A stretch of 64,000 bases of DNA from Desarmillaria ectypa (GCA_030407005.1 JAUDYN010000005.1:1-64000), one strand, 5' to 3'. Counted from the stretch's first letter, positions 11,825 through 24,714 are shown. The notes: generated from the letters alone by a model not told the origin. Numbers and translations are program-made.

Positions 11825-12503
11825 CCACCAACCTTCATCTTCCACGACCCAAGAAGAAACTCAATGACAAGTGAACAGGACCATTCAAAATCATTGAAAA
11901 GTCAGGAGCAGCAGTGTACAAGTTGAAACTGCCACCCCACTGGAAGATACATCCCCGGTTCAATGAGAAGTTGTTGACCCCTTATGTTGCACCATCATTC
12001 CCGAATCAACAGTTACTGCTGCCTTCTCCTCTGGACCTTGTTGATGGTCAGAAAGAATATGAAATCAAAGAAGTCTTAGATTCATGCACCAGAAAGGTAT
12101 GATCCAAGAGAGGACAACTGTCCAGGGAAGTCATGGACTATCTAGTCAAGTGGAAAGGATGGACCCATGAGCACAATTCATAGGTTCGAGAAAACGAGAT
12201 GATGAATGCATTGGAAGTGATCCAAGAGTACCAGGCTAGTGTAAACCATGCCATATACACTCCAAAAATCATAACCAAAGACAAAACGGTGGTCAAGATC
12301 CTGGACTATGAATACTCAGAACATGGCAACATAGCTTACCTCACCAAATGAAAAGATGGATATACCAAGTGGATCATCAATCCAGATAAAGAATTATGGA
12401 AAAAATTGATTGATCTGTACTAGATCAGTCAAATCGCAACACAGTTTGACACCCCCAAAGAAGAGCCTTAGCAGTTGGGACGACTACTTTAACAAGAGGG
12501 TAA
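11825..12503 (+). pseudogene. Gypsy integrase C-terminus and chromodomain fragment
   Basis: The plus strand carries the end of a Tf-like gypsy Pol. The integrase C-terminal segment (KLKLPPHWKIHPRFNEK, from about 11917) is followed by a chromodomain (YEIKEVLDS, then YLVKWKGW, about 12057-12240). In-frame stops cut it, including a TGA near 11871, one after the CTRKV segment and a TAG inside the chromodomain; several lie where Trp would be expected. It begins abruptly at the end of the minus-strand element's LTR. A purine-rich run (AACAAGAGGGTAA) precedes the LTR at 12504. It could be the 3' end of the element whose gag is at 1-1115. Confidence 0.8.
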
Positions 12504-12920
12504 TGTTATGATTTTTCCATTATCTTATCTTATCCAAGTCATATCCATGACTCAGCCATCTTATCAGACATCAACTCCAACTCGTATCCAGCTACTCACC
12601 GACTCTTACCCTCATTCTCACTGTCTGTCACCCCAGACACTTTCTATTGGTGACATGATCCTTCCAGACCACCATACTTCAACACTGTTCATGCATGAAC
12701 TGAACTGTTTCATCTAAATATATCACCATACTTATAGTATATAAACAGAGTAAACTACACCATTGTACTCTATCTTTCAACTAAACTTTAATCATAAACT
12801 CCTTACTCTCACACACTAAAGACTATGCTTAAGTCTCTGTTTGGGTAATTGTTTGAACATGTAACAGCCCCTAGAGACCAGCTGATGTCCCAAGTCTTGT
12901 GACTAAGGTGGTATCTAACA
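12504..12920 (+). repeat. LTR of the chromodomain gypsy family (417 bp)
   Basis: Starts TGTTATG just after the purine tract and ends CTAACA, giving TGTTA/TAACA ends. It contains a TATA-like TATATAAACAGAG segment. It sits where the 3' LTR of the fragment at 11825 should be. Confidence 0.7.
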
Positions 12921-13241
12921 CATCACTCATTCATCAATAAAGCCATCAATTCACTCATGCTGTCAACATATCCAACCCTCTTTCTATCATCTGACTATCA
13001 GACACATGATTCATGCACAAACATACACCTGTACCATACTATATTTAACCTCAGTCTTCAGTATATAAGTAGCATATTCTCCATGTATGTTCTGCATCTT
13101 CCAACTAAACTTAATATATACACCATTATACACTCTTCTAAAGACCTACACCACTTTCCCATTCAGGGTGATTGTCTGAATGTGAGACAGCCTGGGAATT
13201 AGCATCTGGTCCCAAGATCATGTGGTAATCAGGTCCTAACA
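12921..13241 (+). repeat. Diverged, 5'-truncated second copy of the same LTR
   Basis: Shares with 12504-12920 a TATATAA box, the CAACTAAACTT motif, CTAAAGAC, GATTGTCTGAATGTGA (compare ATTGTTTGAACATGTA) and the ending GTCCTAACA. It is much diverged and lacks the TGTTATG start. Confidence 0.6.
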
Positions 13242-13243
13242 AT

Positions 13244-13644
13244 TATAATATTATTCTTAGGCCAAGAGTGTGACTAGTCTAGTGTTTATCACTTGTTCAC
13301 TTGTTCACTTGTAGGAATCAATATAGAGCTAAGAGAGCTATTAGTTCAAATCAGTTTCAGTCAGAATGAGTGCAATAGCTCAAAGCAAGTCACTCTTTAT
13401 CCAATTGTGTCTTACCCACTCTGCTAATGTGAGTAGTACTTTGTATAACTCACTAGTAATGAATAAAACATCTTTAAAACAACTTTACTTGATTATTGAA
13501 GTCTGCAGAGTGCTTCCATCATACTTAAAACCATCTGAATTCAATATATTGGTGATTAAGTGTAGAGTAGTAAGAGGTTTAGTGTGATTGGTATTCATTG
13601 CCATTCCTTAATTCTTTTGTCACTCACCATTATCAAGCATATCA
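13244..13644 (+). repeat. Inverted LTR fragment of the 1116-11824 family
   Basis: Reverse complement of roughly 1116-1515. It runs from the CTTAGGCCAAGAGTGTGACTAG block to the terminal GCATATCA at 13637-13644. It is more diverged than the two LTRs of the complete element, so it is an older, truncated copy in the opposite orientation. Confidence 0.8.
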
Positions 13645-15480
13645 CTAGTGCCATCAAATGACCATTACTGCTGGAATGCTGGTTTCAGCTGAAGCCATGT
13701 GCATCATTGATTCTGAACTTTCTGCTTATTTAGACCAGTTCATTGAGTTGCTAATCCTGTCACCCAAGACTCAGACCTTTTATTGCTAACTCTTATTGAC
13801 CTAGTGAGGCTTTCTCTTCTTCTGGCTTCCAGGCTATTCTTACACATACTTTCTTGCAAGTACAGTTACTAATATAGTTTGTATGTTAGTAAAACTGAAC
13901 TTTATATGCATTCACATTAGTGAATGTCTAGCAAGCATATCAACACCTAGCCCACAAACCATCATCTCTCAGTTCATGTGCTGACCATGAATTTTCTCCA
14001 TACTAGATTGTTCCCAAACACCATGTCAAAGATGGGTCCCTGGAACCCTCCCATCCAGTAGTAATAGCATTGTCTAGGATTTAAGCAAGCTGGCCCAGCT
14101 CTGCCAAGGTTCTCAACATTGCCAGAGATGCCCTGTCTTCCACTAATAGTGATATAGTGTGTGTCCACTGCATCCCAGTCATCAGTATGCTTGGTATTGA
14201 GGCTGAGAGAGGAGTTCATCTGTTCCATTCTTCACTCATCCTCTCTTTAATCAGTGATGTCTTGTTCTTAGAGGATAGCAGTGAGGTCTTCTGTAGACAT
14301 GACTGCTGCAAAGGAGATGGTGTCATTAAGGGTGTTGTTGATTTGCCTTTCATCTCAAACCAGTTGCATACTGGGACTGGTAGTTGCATTGGTAACTCCA
14401 AGATCCTGGATAGGGATAATAGGGGTTCTAGGCTGGCAGAGAATGGATCAGAATGTTCAATAGAGTGGGTACTGGCTTTATTTGCTCTCATTTGCTCCAT
14501 TCCTGTGCTCTCATTGAGTCATATGGATATCACTGATCTACTGGGTCCAGAGCCATCAAGGTATGGATACTAGAGTCTAGTTTCTGGATGATGGCAGAAT
14601 CTGAGTCAATAACAATGCTGAGGGTTCCAGTGGAGAATTTGATGGTACTTGGTGCAAGATATAGGTAGGAGTGGTAGTAGGAGGTCTGAGGCATGGAAAA
14701 CATGGTGGTTGAGGAGTCTTCTCTAGAACTGGGGAAGGCTGGATAGCATGGCCTTTCCCCTTGATCTGGTCAGTGGTCCTCCTCCATATGCTCCTCTTCT
14801 TGATGCTGTCAGACTCTAATAACATCTGGGACTGGCATCACTGGTTGGGGCTGGAGGGGTATGGGCTGTTCAACATGATGGGTGATGTGTAGATTTAGGT
14901 TTCAGATGGGGGTCTATTACAGCAATAGGAGACTAGTGCTGCTAAAGCTATAAAAGCTAGAGTTTCAAGAAAAGCAAGAGTGATAATGACTGCAGTACTA
15001 AATAGGCTCATAGATGTTTGTTGGTAAGAGAGGTTTGCCCAATGAAATGTCAAGCAACTGACAACATGTTTGTGTTAACCAAGGAATCAGGTTTTCTTTG
15101 AAGGTCATGGTATAAGAGAGGAGCTTCAAGCCAATTGTTAGTGACAAACTTGTATGACTTGAGAGGGGAATCAACTAAAGAGCCATTCCATGTTTGGATG
15201 ATCACTCAGTAGAGGTTCAATCAGAGTCAAGAATGCCAACTAAGTCCTTAGTTGGAAAGTGGAGAGTCATATAAGTTCAGTGGATTAAACTTTGGCTTGA
15301 AACTATGGCTTAGAGCTGTTGCTAGTGAAGCACACCTGCATGATTACCAGCGTTGGTTGTCTAGTTGGTAGAAAAGAGCAGACCGCTCCTTAACAAGTAA
15401 GGCGACTATGTCCTTTTGGCATGAACAGCATAAAGGAAAGACATGATTCAAGCTGTAAATATATAAATGGCAGATAGAGA
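13645..15480. other. Unassigned repeat-like tract
   Basis: No intact gene seen. Base composition and TG/CA richness resemble the neighbouring transposon DNA. A short segment ending AAGCATATCA near 13941 resembles the end of the gypsy LTR. Minus-strand open pieces (13974-14228, 14216-14500, 14577-14825) are Ser/Pro-rich and could be eroded Gag, but no family motif is clear. Confidence 0.4.
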
Positions 15481-15498
15481 GACAAATAACATCCCTCT

Positions 15499-17445
15499 TC
15501 AGGCCTTCTTCACCACATACCTATCCCAACTTGGATACGCCGTATTCTCCCTCCTCAGCTTCTGTATCTCCACCTCTCTCGGCGTCAAATTAGTCTTCAT
15601 CGTCATTGTCAATTTCTGTTTGCCTTTCTCCGTGACTTCATGATGGTGCTCCCATATCGGTACATCGTTCGTGGGCAGTATCACAATCTTCAGCTTCATG
15701 TTATCGCTTGGAACGCGCGGGAAAGGCGGGGGTTTTATCAATTTGGGCTTGGTGATTCCGAGATGTTCATGTAGATGCTCGAGGTATTGCTGGTCGGCGG
15801 AAGAGGATGAGGGAGTGGGAGCATTGGTGTCAGGCGGTAAGAGGTCGAGTAGTTCTGTAATAGCATCATTATTTGACGGTTGGAACTTGAGTATGGCGCG
15901 CAGATCTAAAATATGTTAGAAATGGTACAGATAAATGGGCATCAAAGACACCTCTGATAGCATCATCTGTTTTTCCGAGCATTCTTCGAGCACGCGCACG
16001 ACGGAAGTATCCCTTTCCACTACGGTGCTGGCTTAATGCCTTTGTGCATGCCTTCTCTGCCTCTATCCAGCTAAATTAAAGAGTGATTGAGCGGCTATGC
16101 AAGACAAACGTGTAGACTCGTACTTGTTCAGCTTCAGATACGCAGCAGCTAAATTCAATTGGTAATGCGGAAGCTCAGGCTCAATTTTATGTGCCGCCTG
16201 ATAGTGTATAATCGCTAGATCAAAGAGGCCTCTCCGGAAAGCAGTGTTACCCTTGTAAGAAGAACATGAGCTACGACTTGGTAACACTGCCTGTGCACCC
16301 ACCTGCTCCTTCTCTCGCTCAGCCTTGAGGAATCGCCACTCCATGATTTCTCCAATAGTCATACTGGGATCGATGCCCTCGTCTAAATCCTCCGGATCCA
16401 TACCACTGAAATCTAGCTCCAGCTCCCATATATCCTCCTCTTCTTCCGTCTCCCACCCAAATATGCCGCTTCCTCTCCCATCCCACTCCCTCTGCTTTCC
16501 GGAACGCACCCCGCTTTCCTCCTCGTCCTCTCTCACAGTTTTTTCGCACACTTCGCCTAGATGGTCCGTCGAGCACCCACAGTCACACCACTTGGTGGAC
16601 AGCTTTTCCCTCAACACTTGGCCATACCCTCGCACATCAAATTCCCGCGCTACACGCCAAAGTGTCTGCGTGACCTTTTCATACCCCAATCGCACCTTGG
16701 GTCGCCAATCATGCTGCCACTCTGGCGGAACTTGGCTCCATCTGGCATATTTATGCTCGCATGCCTCCTCCAGCGCTTCTATCCCCTCCTTGAGAGGCCC
16801 TAGATGGGGTGGTTTAGAAATAACAGGTGGGGGCATCGCTTCCAATACATCTAAATGCCCCTTCAGGGACGAATAATGCGGTAGCAGTCTCATCGAATGT
16901 AAACCGCGTTTCTGACATATGGTCACATTGTTGGACATCGCCTGAAATAAAGCTACGTCAGCCGGTATCGCAAAAAACAAGAATCCGACACGTACAAAAT
17001 GCCTCAAAGCCGTGTAACTCCACAAGACACTCTTCGTAGCAACCCTCTCACCAGCCTGGCGCATGTCCATGCTGATCGCGGCTCGGAAGAAATCCTTGAT
17101 CTCCTCGCAGTCCGCGTTATGTGATGCCCAACTTGGACCGCCCAACGTCACGCAACGCATCACGAAGGTGGGGAGATGCACGAGAGCGATGTCGTGAAGA
17201 CGTGTCGAAAACAGGCGCGCAATATCCTGTTCGTACCGGAGAAGCAAGATGCGGGAAATGGCACGTTCCAGTTGAGTGACGGCTGACATAGCTTGGGTTA
17301 CGCTGCGGTCAGCATGGGGATTGGGATGGTGCGGATGCCGATGCTTAAGCACTCGCTTGGAGCCATTACTGCTGTTGTTAGAACTCTTTCCATTCTTCTT
17401 GGGATTGGGAGTGCGTTTTTTTATATGGGAGTATTTTGCGGGCAT
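15499..17445 (-). CDS. TPR-repeat protein (STI1/TTC-like TPR domain)
   Basis: Model: complement(join(15499-15905, 15952-16070, 16124-16251, 16303-17445)), 598 aa. The introns are 46, 53 and 51 nt, all GT-AG; the 51-nt intron is in frame and would be missed as coding. The N-terminus is Lys/Arg-rich. A cysteine cluster (C287, C289, C291, C300) and an acidic stretch (about 345-375) precede a C-terminal TPR block from about residue 381, with GNTAFRRG, LNLAAAYLKLNN and YFRRARARRMLG at the repeat positions. TPR blocks of this kind bind chaperone or partner C-termini. Splicing out the second intron restores the TPR helix exactly. The true client is unknown and the N-terminal 380 residues match no family I recognise. 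Confidence 0.85.
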
Positions 17446-18247
17446 GTTGCTGAGTAGGAGAGTTTGAATACTCGTTTTCGTGAGGATAAAAAGTACGCAC
17501 AGGTTCCTGGGACTCGTCTGAAGATAGTAAGACTGGTCAATGGCAATGCCGTCACGTAACGCAGCTGTGGTAAAGGTCAGTTACAAGCTTCAGTACAGCG
17601 CCAATCTAGTGTTAATAGAAATATACAGTACACAAGCGCTAGAGGCGCACCTTTACGCGCTTAGCAAGGCCTCTCGGTATGTTTCCAAAGGTCGCGAGAA
17701 TCTTCTCGTCGTCCTTTCTCTTCTGCAAGCACCGAAAATGGTGGTCCAAGCACGAAAACAAGCAAAAATATTGGCCGAATGTACTCGGGCGCTTCCACGG
17801 ATACGGATGATATACGGCGGTCGTGGAGGATTGGGAAGAGATTGCCAAGCAGAAGCCACGAATTATTTCGGGAAATAATTTACGGCTGATATATAATCTT
17901 ATATTTATGAACCGGCCCGGGATTATCCGCCCACTGTCGTAATCTATTTTTATCCGTTACGAACTGGGAAGATGTCTGGAAACAGTAAAACTATTGAAAG
18001 AGCCTCTATGCGCTTTCAAAATCATTTGGGAAGACAACACAATCAAATAGGTGAAGCTGGGTGCACTTAACAAATGAGGGATGGGAATAACTTACCGCAA
18101 GCAAGGATTCACCTAATATGGGTGGTAACTGTTCATGGTCCCTAATATGTCTGATTGATTAGCTCAGTAAATGCAAGTGCAAGTAAAGTATTTAATAATT
18201 TTGCAAAGTACGTATGAAGCAGGCCGGTTATGAATACTGTATATACT

Positions 18248-19539
18248 TCATAAATCTCCCGTGGCCCGCCGTACCCGTAAAAACCGGCCGTGGTGCAACA
18301 TCGGTAGTTGTCTTCGTATCCAGGACTGCATGGAGAGGAAGTCTGACATCCTATCATGGTTCACGTCAAGAATGATCCTGACTTCTACCGCAGGAATGCA
18401 AATCACCCCGACTCCGCAAAGAGATGAGTCTATACGTGCCCATGCATCGATGGGCTCGTCGTCAAACAACGAAACTAATGGCGCGCTAGAACACGTCTCC
18501 AATTGAAGGGTAATGGAGATCTCATCTGGCTCCCAGCCTTCTGCGGCTACAGCGGCACGGCTGAAGTTATTTGACCACCATTGGAGTGATGGTGAAAACC
18601 CAACGGATCCGGAAGTAGTTACAAGGAACGATATCTCAGATACGCCGTTGAGAGTCACAGGTCTCAAGGATTCCTCTGTAAAGATGTCAGCAAACAGTTC
18701 CAGTGCTAGAAGTAAGAATGCCTACCGAGACCGTGACAATCCCCGACTGAAATTGATGCAAGCATACCACCGTCGGATACGACTAAGCAGTTCCAGAGTT
18801 TTTCCAACCCCTCCACTACTGCATCTGAAGAGATGCGGACTTCAGTCAACCACAGTCTCTCGACCATACCCATCCGAATAGGCGGGCGAGGGCCAAACAA
18901 TATATTCAGCACCTGAGCGTCGCCCTCGGACTGTACGTCAAGCATCAGCATGGTCAAGCGACACTCTTCAGCAGGCTGACCCCTCATCGACCCATCGGAT
19001 GATTGCGTACGGGAGTCAAAGGTAATATTCCCTAGATCTAAGATTTCCAGCGAATCTGAAGAATGTCTCAGCAGCGCCCGAAACTCGTCATCGGACCTAA
19101 AGTGTACAGAATCCAAATGAATTCTGGTAAGCCTCTGGTTTGTAATAGCTGAGCGACTGGCCTCTGGAAGAGAGGAAAATGTGACAAAAACCATGCTAAT
19201 GGCCGTAACATTAACAAGGGCTCGTATCACGTCAGGAAATGTCGGCTCCGTGGGGATCCACAAATGATCCTGGGTACCTTCACGTATATTGAGCGTTCGC
19301 ACGAGTAACGAAATATGAGGTATCGATTGGACGAGATTGTAGAAAGACCGGCATATGGTCGGGACATGGGGTGAACTCGGTGGATGAAAAGAAAGCATGG
19401 AAAAGAGGATTCGTAGGCAATGAGGGCGAAAGGATCTAGAAACTCGTGAGAGTGCGCGGATAGATTCGCGATCTGTGTTTGAGTCGAGTCCTTCGAGAAT
19501 GCTATCGACTATTTCTCTCGAGATTGGATGAACAGGCAT
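18248..19539 (-). CDS. F-box-like protein
   Basis: Model: complement(join(18248-18675, 18726-19539)), 413 aa, with one 50-nt GT-AG intron carrying a CTGAC branch site. The first residues (HPISREIVDSIL, then RALSRVSRSFRPHC) match the short F-box-like motif at the start of many basidiomycete substrate-receptor-like proteins. The rest is a loose leucine-rich region (ILDLGNITF, VERLWLTEVRI). Such proteins are expanded in Agaricomycetes and presumably recruit substrates to SCF ubiquitin ligases. The start is set at the ATG just before the F-box; an open frame of 60 more codons upstream looks non-coding. The substrate is unknown. Confidence 0.75.
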
Positions 19540-22500
19540 GCCGATAGAAGCTTGGAGGATGGACACCAGAATATAAATGCAAGAGCCACAATCATGCGGC
19601 GTAAGGGAACGTAGTTGGCCGGCACCTACACAAAACGGCATTATTGTATGGCCGTTGCTCTTTACCACCTTTGCCCCAGCAAGCCCGGCAGGCATCAAAG
19701 ATACGCGCACGCCCAGCACGCTGCATGGGTAAATGGACGTTAGGTCGTGATTTTTTATCCCGAGGACCTGTTATCTACGCCGAATCGTACGAACTCGCGT
19801 TCGTGGGAGTAGATCTCGAAGACCACTCGGATACTCAGATTGCCCTAACTACAGTGATCCGGGGAGACATCCGCTCAGATCTTCGGTCTGTCCAAACGAT
19901 GATCGTCATCATTAAACTAGTACAGATATCACATGAGAGGAATAGGAATACCGTAGAGCATCAGATAACGGATGTTAGCATGGAAGGGAATAAGAACTCA
20001 CATTAAGGTGGATGACTCTGCCACGCTGATGCTATAGCTTCATCATGCCTCATGGAGCATCATTGCGTCAGTATCAAGAAATACATGCATGTAGAGAGCT
20101 TGTCATCCCGGCATGGCAAGTGAAAACATATTTCTAAGGATGCTTGGCATGATAATAGTCCGGATTACGTGAAGAAAGGCATTCATTGCCTCATTCTTAT
20201 TTGTACAAGCGGACATTGTACATGCCATGTGAATGGTCGTTCATATCATGTCAAGAAGTCGTGGCATTTTGCCGACAAATTCCTGGTTTTTGACAATCTT
20301 TTTATAAGTATGACCAACTCAATTTGGCAATAACCTGAGTATTCACCAGTGATAGTCAAAGAAAGGATAAGCTGATGTTATTTTGCCTTGAGTTCTTCCG
20401 AGAAACGGTTGCTAGAGTACCAGAGTGTCGATAACAGACGTATGGCTCCCTAGTGGTGGCGTTTGGGCTGTAGGAGTAGCTTCCAACTTTTCTCAACTTC
20501 AATTTGGTAGCCACGATCGCGTGACCTCCGAGGCAACGGTCCGAGATCCGATCTCGCTTTGGTTAGACTCAAACGTCCTCTTCCTTAAAGTTCGTTCAGT
20601 AAGTGCAGAGAGGACCCAAGAACCTTCTGGATTCTATCACATCCTCCTGGTATAAAAATTAAAATATTCAACTCCCGCGGGCCGAATTCTGAGCATCTCA
20701 GATGAAGTCTTAAAATCCCTCATCGGCGATCGCGTAGGTCTTGACACTGCTATCTTGCGGAAATATTCCTATCATGCCAATTAAAATAGTACTACACAGT
20801 CAGATAATTTGTGCGCCAAATTTATACCGCATGCTGGGCAAGATACCAAGCAGCAACGGTTCGCTGTCACCTTGCACCGCCGATCCATATGTTTTGTCAC
20901 CTGCCTACGGAGGTCGTCTCTACTAATTATCCGGCAACGAAAGAAGTAAGCCACGCAGTGTTCAGCGGACCAAACAGGTGGTTGTCAGCATCATGGACGA
21001 GGGGTTCTCCCGGAATGTACTAAGTTTGCAGAAGTGGTCATTCGATGCTTCTAGTCAAGTTGGTAGTCATAATAGACCTTGAAAGATACTCAGAAAATAA
21101 ACAAAAGACGACATACTTTGACTCAAGACGTTGATTTGGAAACCAAGAACGTTAGTAATTACATGTTATCCTCTCCCAGTCCTAATGACTCGGGAGATAT
21201 CTGCCAATCAGAAACAGGCACTCCTACTTCCATCCGCTTTACTCTTGGAAATATCCAGTAACCTGGCCAACCTATAGAATAATTCATCCAGTGAAATCAT
21301 TCATAAATAGTTCAAGTTCCAAAAAACCGTGGGGGCCTCGCTAAGTCCCGTGCTCTGACACTACTGGACATAACGGTCTAGTGGTCTTCCGTCGGAACCT
21401 TCCTGTTCAACGATCAACTTCGCAAAGATATGATTCGACGTCAAGGTGATTGCCATTCGATGAGAAGGCTTAATGGTTCCTCTTGGGCATCAGGAACGAT
21501 GCCATGCTTTCGACGAGAATCCGGGCAGAGAAGAGGGCCTTTGGATCATAGGGAAGTGTTGAAGGCGGTGACAAATAGACAAGGCTATAGTTTTTCAAGG
21601 CGTCCAGATGCGGATGCTGCTTTTGAGATGTACAAACAGACCTGCCTATAGGTAGCCGCCCATAGGATGGACCGTGGACTTGATGAGCATTCAAGAGAAA
21701 AGGCACCAAGATGGGTGGAATCTCTGACAGTACAAACGCTGAATTTACGTAGTGAACATGGAACAATATTGGAGCAAAATCGCGGGAAGAATAGTTCGCA
21801 CTTACATTCATTAAGTGGCTGGAATCTTCATGCCGGGCGGCAGAGCATCGCCTTTCGGTGCAATACACGCAGTGTTCGCTACTCTCCGAAGAACATCTGT
21901 TCCGTGAACCGCGTATGTCCAGTTCTTTGAACCCCGACTAACTCTAAGCAACTGCTACTCTACCACCTGACTATAGCCAATAATTAAACACTAGAAAATA
22001 GTGATCAGATATGAACAAGTGACAGCAGAAATCAAGACGAGGCACCCGATCCAAGTACATCGTTCATCTTTCCCAGATGGACACGATTGTCTCAGTCATC
22101 AGTCTCCACCACACTCCCGGTCGCCAGCTGAATATAGAGATGGTGTCCTTATATGAAGGCGTGAATAGCGCTGACAGGGTGCACATCCACCATCGCAGAC
22201 AGCCGTCGAATAACACGGAAGTATTTTTCGCTGGTAAACAGCCCCGGATCTTTCACCTCTCTCAACGTCGTTCGTCATCTTCCCAATCTTTGGTAGGGTT
22301 TAGAAAACTGGCGTGTGGTCCAAAAGAAGGAACATCGGCGTTCTGTGCTCCCACAGAATGTGCTGGGAACTTCTCACGGGTTTGATACGATCACAGTAGA
22401 CGAGAGGAACAGGTCGATGTCTATGGAGAAACCTGCGGACGTCATGAGTGACGTCGTTCCCCGACACAGAACGGTTTGTACCATGAGATTGCCAATGTCG

Positions 22501-22950
22501 ATCTCGCCATAAATTTTGGAAAAAAAATCATAAAAGATAACTCCCCAAGCTGCGCCTGCCACATTCACCGAGTCGGCTTAGGGGGAGCATTGGAATGCCA
22601 TTGCAGTCGATTCTTTGAATAAGCCTCTTGAGCCATAATGGTGGGACGCCATCAGTGGAAACCTCTGTATCAAAACTCGGTTTCTCACGAAAACCCGACA
22701 GCAGAAGCTTGAAGGAATTCACCTCGGCCATACGTACCGTAGTATGAGTCTGAATCAGATAACAAAAAGATAAGACAATCAATCCTTACTGCACTGACGA
22801 GACGCTTGTCAAACTAGTGTTCGAAATAGCGCATGAAAACGTAAAAAGGTATGTATTATACACACATAAGCTGCATGCTCTCTTCACATTCAGTTTCGCT
22901 GACATATTCAGCCTGAACGGTCACTGCCAAGGTATGATGTGCTCTTCGTA
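19540..22950. other. Gene-poor tract, nothing recognised
   Basis: About 3.4 kb with only short, uninterpretable open frames on both strands (for example 20425-20655 plus, 21470-21868 minus, 22528-22782 minus). I see no family motifs, convincing exon chains or repeats shared with the rest of the window. It may hold eroded genes or UTR sequence. Confidence 0.5.
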
Positions 22951-23971
22951 TCAGTTTTTGGTAAGAGACTGAATATCGATAATAGCTTCCGTACTTCGCG
23001 AGGGAGATTCTCGAGTCCAAGCCTTTTTGAATTTGCGATCGTTAGGGAACTAAGCCGCCATGAACATCATAGCCAACATGACCCTATCCTCATTACTGAC
23101 ATTGGCATTGGGCATACCCGCATGCCATATACGCTGATCGCGCAACATTATACCCTCTGGCTTGCATGCAATCTGGATGGGCGGGCGGACTTTCTTGCGC
23201 TTCTCGAAGAACTCAGGACGGATGAAGCATAGAGGGGCCTGTGATGTTGGGTATTGCGCAGGCCACATCTGGTCACCCGGATTAGTAGTAGCATGGGAGC
23301 CAAGCCACATTTCCGTAGATCCGTTCTCCGACGAGAACTCGTAGAGAGGAAAGTTGGCGATAACGATTGATGGAGCGAACGGGTGGATGAATGAGCTGTC
23401 TTTGTGAACGGCTTGACGATCCGTGTCTGTTAGCGTTGTTGCCTGTTATGAAGGTTTAAAAGGGAGAAGGTCCCATGAACGATCCATTGAGAACAATAGT
23501 CAATAGGGAGCTGCTGCAAGTCATACGAAACGACGTGATGAACGAAATGATTGGCATATATGTCCTCAAAGAAGAGGGACTGGTTGGTAAGCGGAGGACA
23601 CTGAATGAAGTTCGCTTGGTGACGATGACAATGACCACTAAGTACACAGCAAGCCCCAAATCATTACATACTGACAACACCTTGATTATACTGGGACACG
23701 TCGTCGCCCTTCTTGGCCTTCAGGATCTTTATTATATCCAGCATCGCAAGTCGAAGCTTCTCAACATGTTCAAGATCAAATCAAATATGACGAATAAGCT
23801 TCAGAATATGGCCTTCCTTCGATAAAAATACGTACCAATATTCTCTAAATGGACCACACCGTCACGGTTCAAGCCTCCGACCGCCCGTTGTAGGCTATCC
23901 CTGGAGCATTTCCCTTCGGCGCGTTCTGCACTGGACGGCGAGACGGAGACGATAACAGGTTGGTCAGACAT
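22951..23971 (-). pseudogene. Phytanoyl-CoA dioxygenase-like gene, probably decayed
   Basis: Fe(II)/2-oxoglutarate-dependent hydroxylase of the PhyH family, readable in pieces. An ATG exon at 23836-23971 ends in GVVHLENI. An exon with VEKLRLAMLDIIKI lies at about 23672-23777, one with FFEDIYANHFVHHVV at about 23490-23614, and a core exon at 23050-23442 has the iron ligands (VHKDSSF giving H-x-D, and RIWHAGMPN giving the distal His). Two defects suggest decay. No AG acceptor gives a usable frame after the first donor (23835). A TAG at 23050-23052 ends the core exon where a Trp-like position is expected, and the frame then stays open to a TGA at 22951-22953. The segment between exons 3 and 4 is also shorter than usual. 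An unusual splice pattern cannot be excluded. Confidence 0.6.
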
Positions 23972-24714
23972 TGCACAGAAGTTGGGGTTCCTTAGATGAA
24001 GCGCCAGAAACGCTATCTATATAGATGCCATTATCCTATTGGCCTTGCTGGTAGATAAGACAAGGAATCCCTATCTAGGGCATAAGATAGGGCGACTGAG
24101 ATCGACGCTTCGTTGGTTGCTCAACATGTTCCTCGTCCAACATTGACAAGCGACTAGCCAGTAAGAGGCAGACGTTTCAGAGATATCAAAAACAAAGGTA
24201 TGGCTGGAGAAGTGATGAATGGAAAATGGCAGCGCTAAGAAAGAAAGTGCCCGCGACCATCGTACCGTGGCCAAACCGCGGACACTCTCTGCGTCGGTCC
24301 TTCGTGCGACGATTTCCGGCTTTAAGCAGTCAGATATGGCTGTAGCTGTCAATACAATCGAACGGCGAAACTGTTGTCCCGACCAGCCGCTGGGAACAGT
24401 TCCCCCTCTGACGACATAAAGCTTCATCGGCGACTGCCCTTTTCTGGAATACACGGAGGTGTGCTTAACGATAGCATTGCTTCCGCCTCGAATATCACAG
24501 TGACGTTGATACGCAAGCCACTGCTCCGCCGGAATAGCAGGAGGCTTTGGCCAGAAGAACCGAAACCCGGTATCAATGCCGGCGTAGAATAGCGATAGTT
24601 GCAGCGAATGTCAAGGCAAATGAAATGCTGCAAGAATCAAGTCGGAAAGTAATCCTCTCCGACAGGATATATATGTTTGGGGGCAGTTGGCGGGTAATTG
24701 CACAGAGGAGTAGG
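23972..24714. other. Intergenic, nothing recognised
   Basis: About 740 bp between the decayed dioxygenase start and the POP5 stop codon. The open frames here have no recognisable features. Confidence 0.5.

Noticed and set aside
13914..13941. Segment ending AAGCATATCA resembling the gypsy LTR terminus, possibly another LTR end.
   Set aside because: Only about 25 bp are similar and the preceding 250 bp do not align convincingly, so it is not called as a repeat.
15355..15420. tRNA-like stretch (GTTGGTTGTCTAGTTGGTAG).
   Set aside because: No B-box (GGTTCGANNCC) or acceptor pairing could be found.
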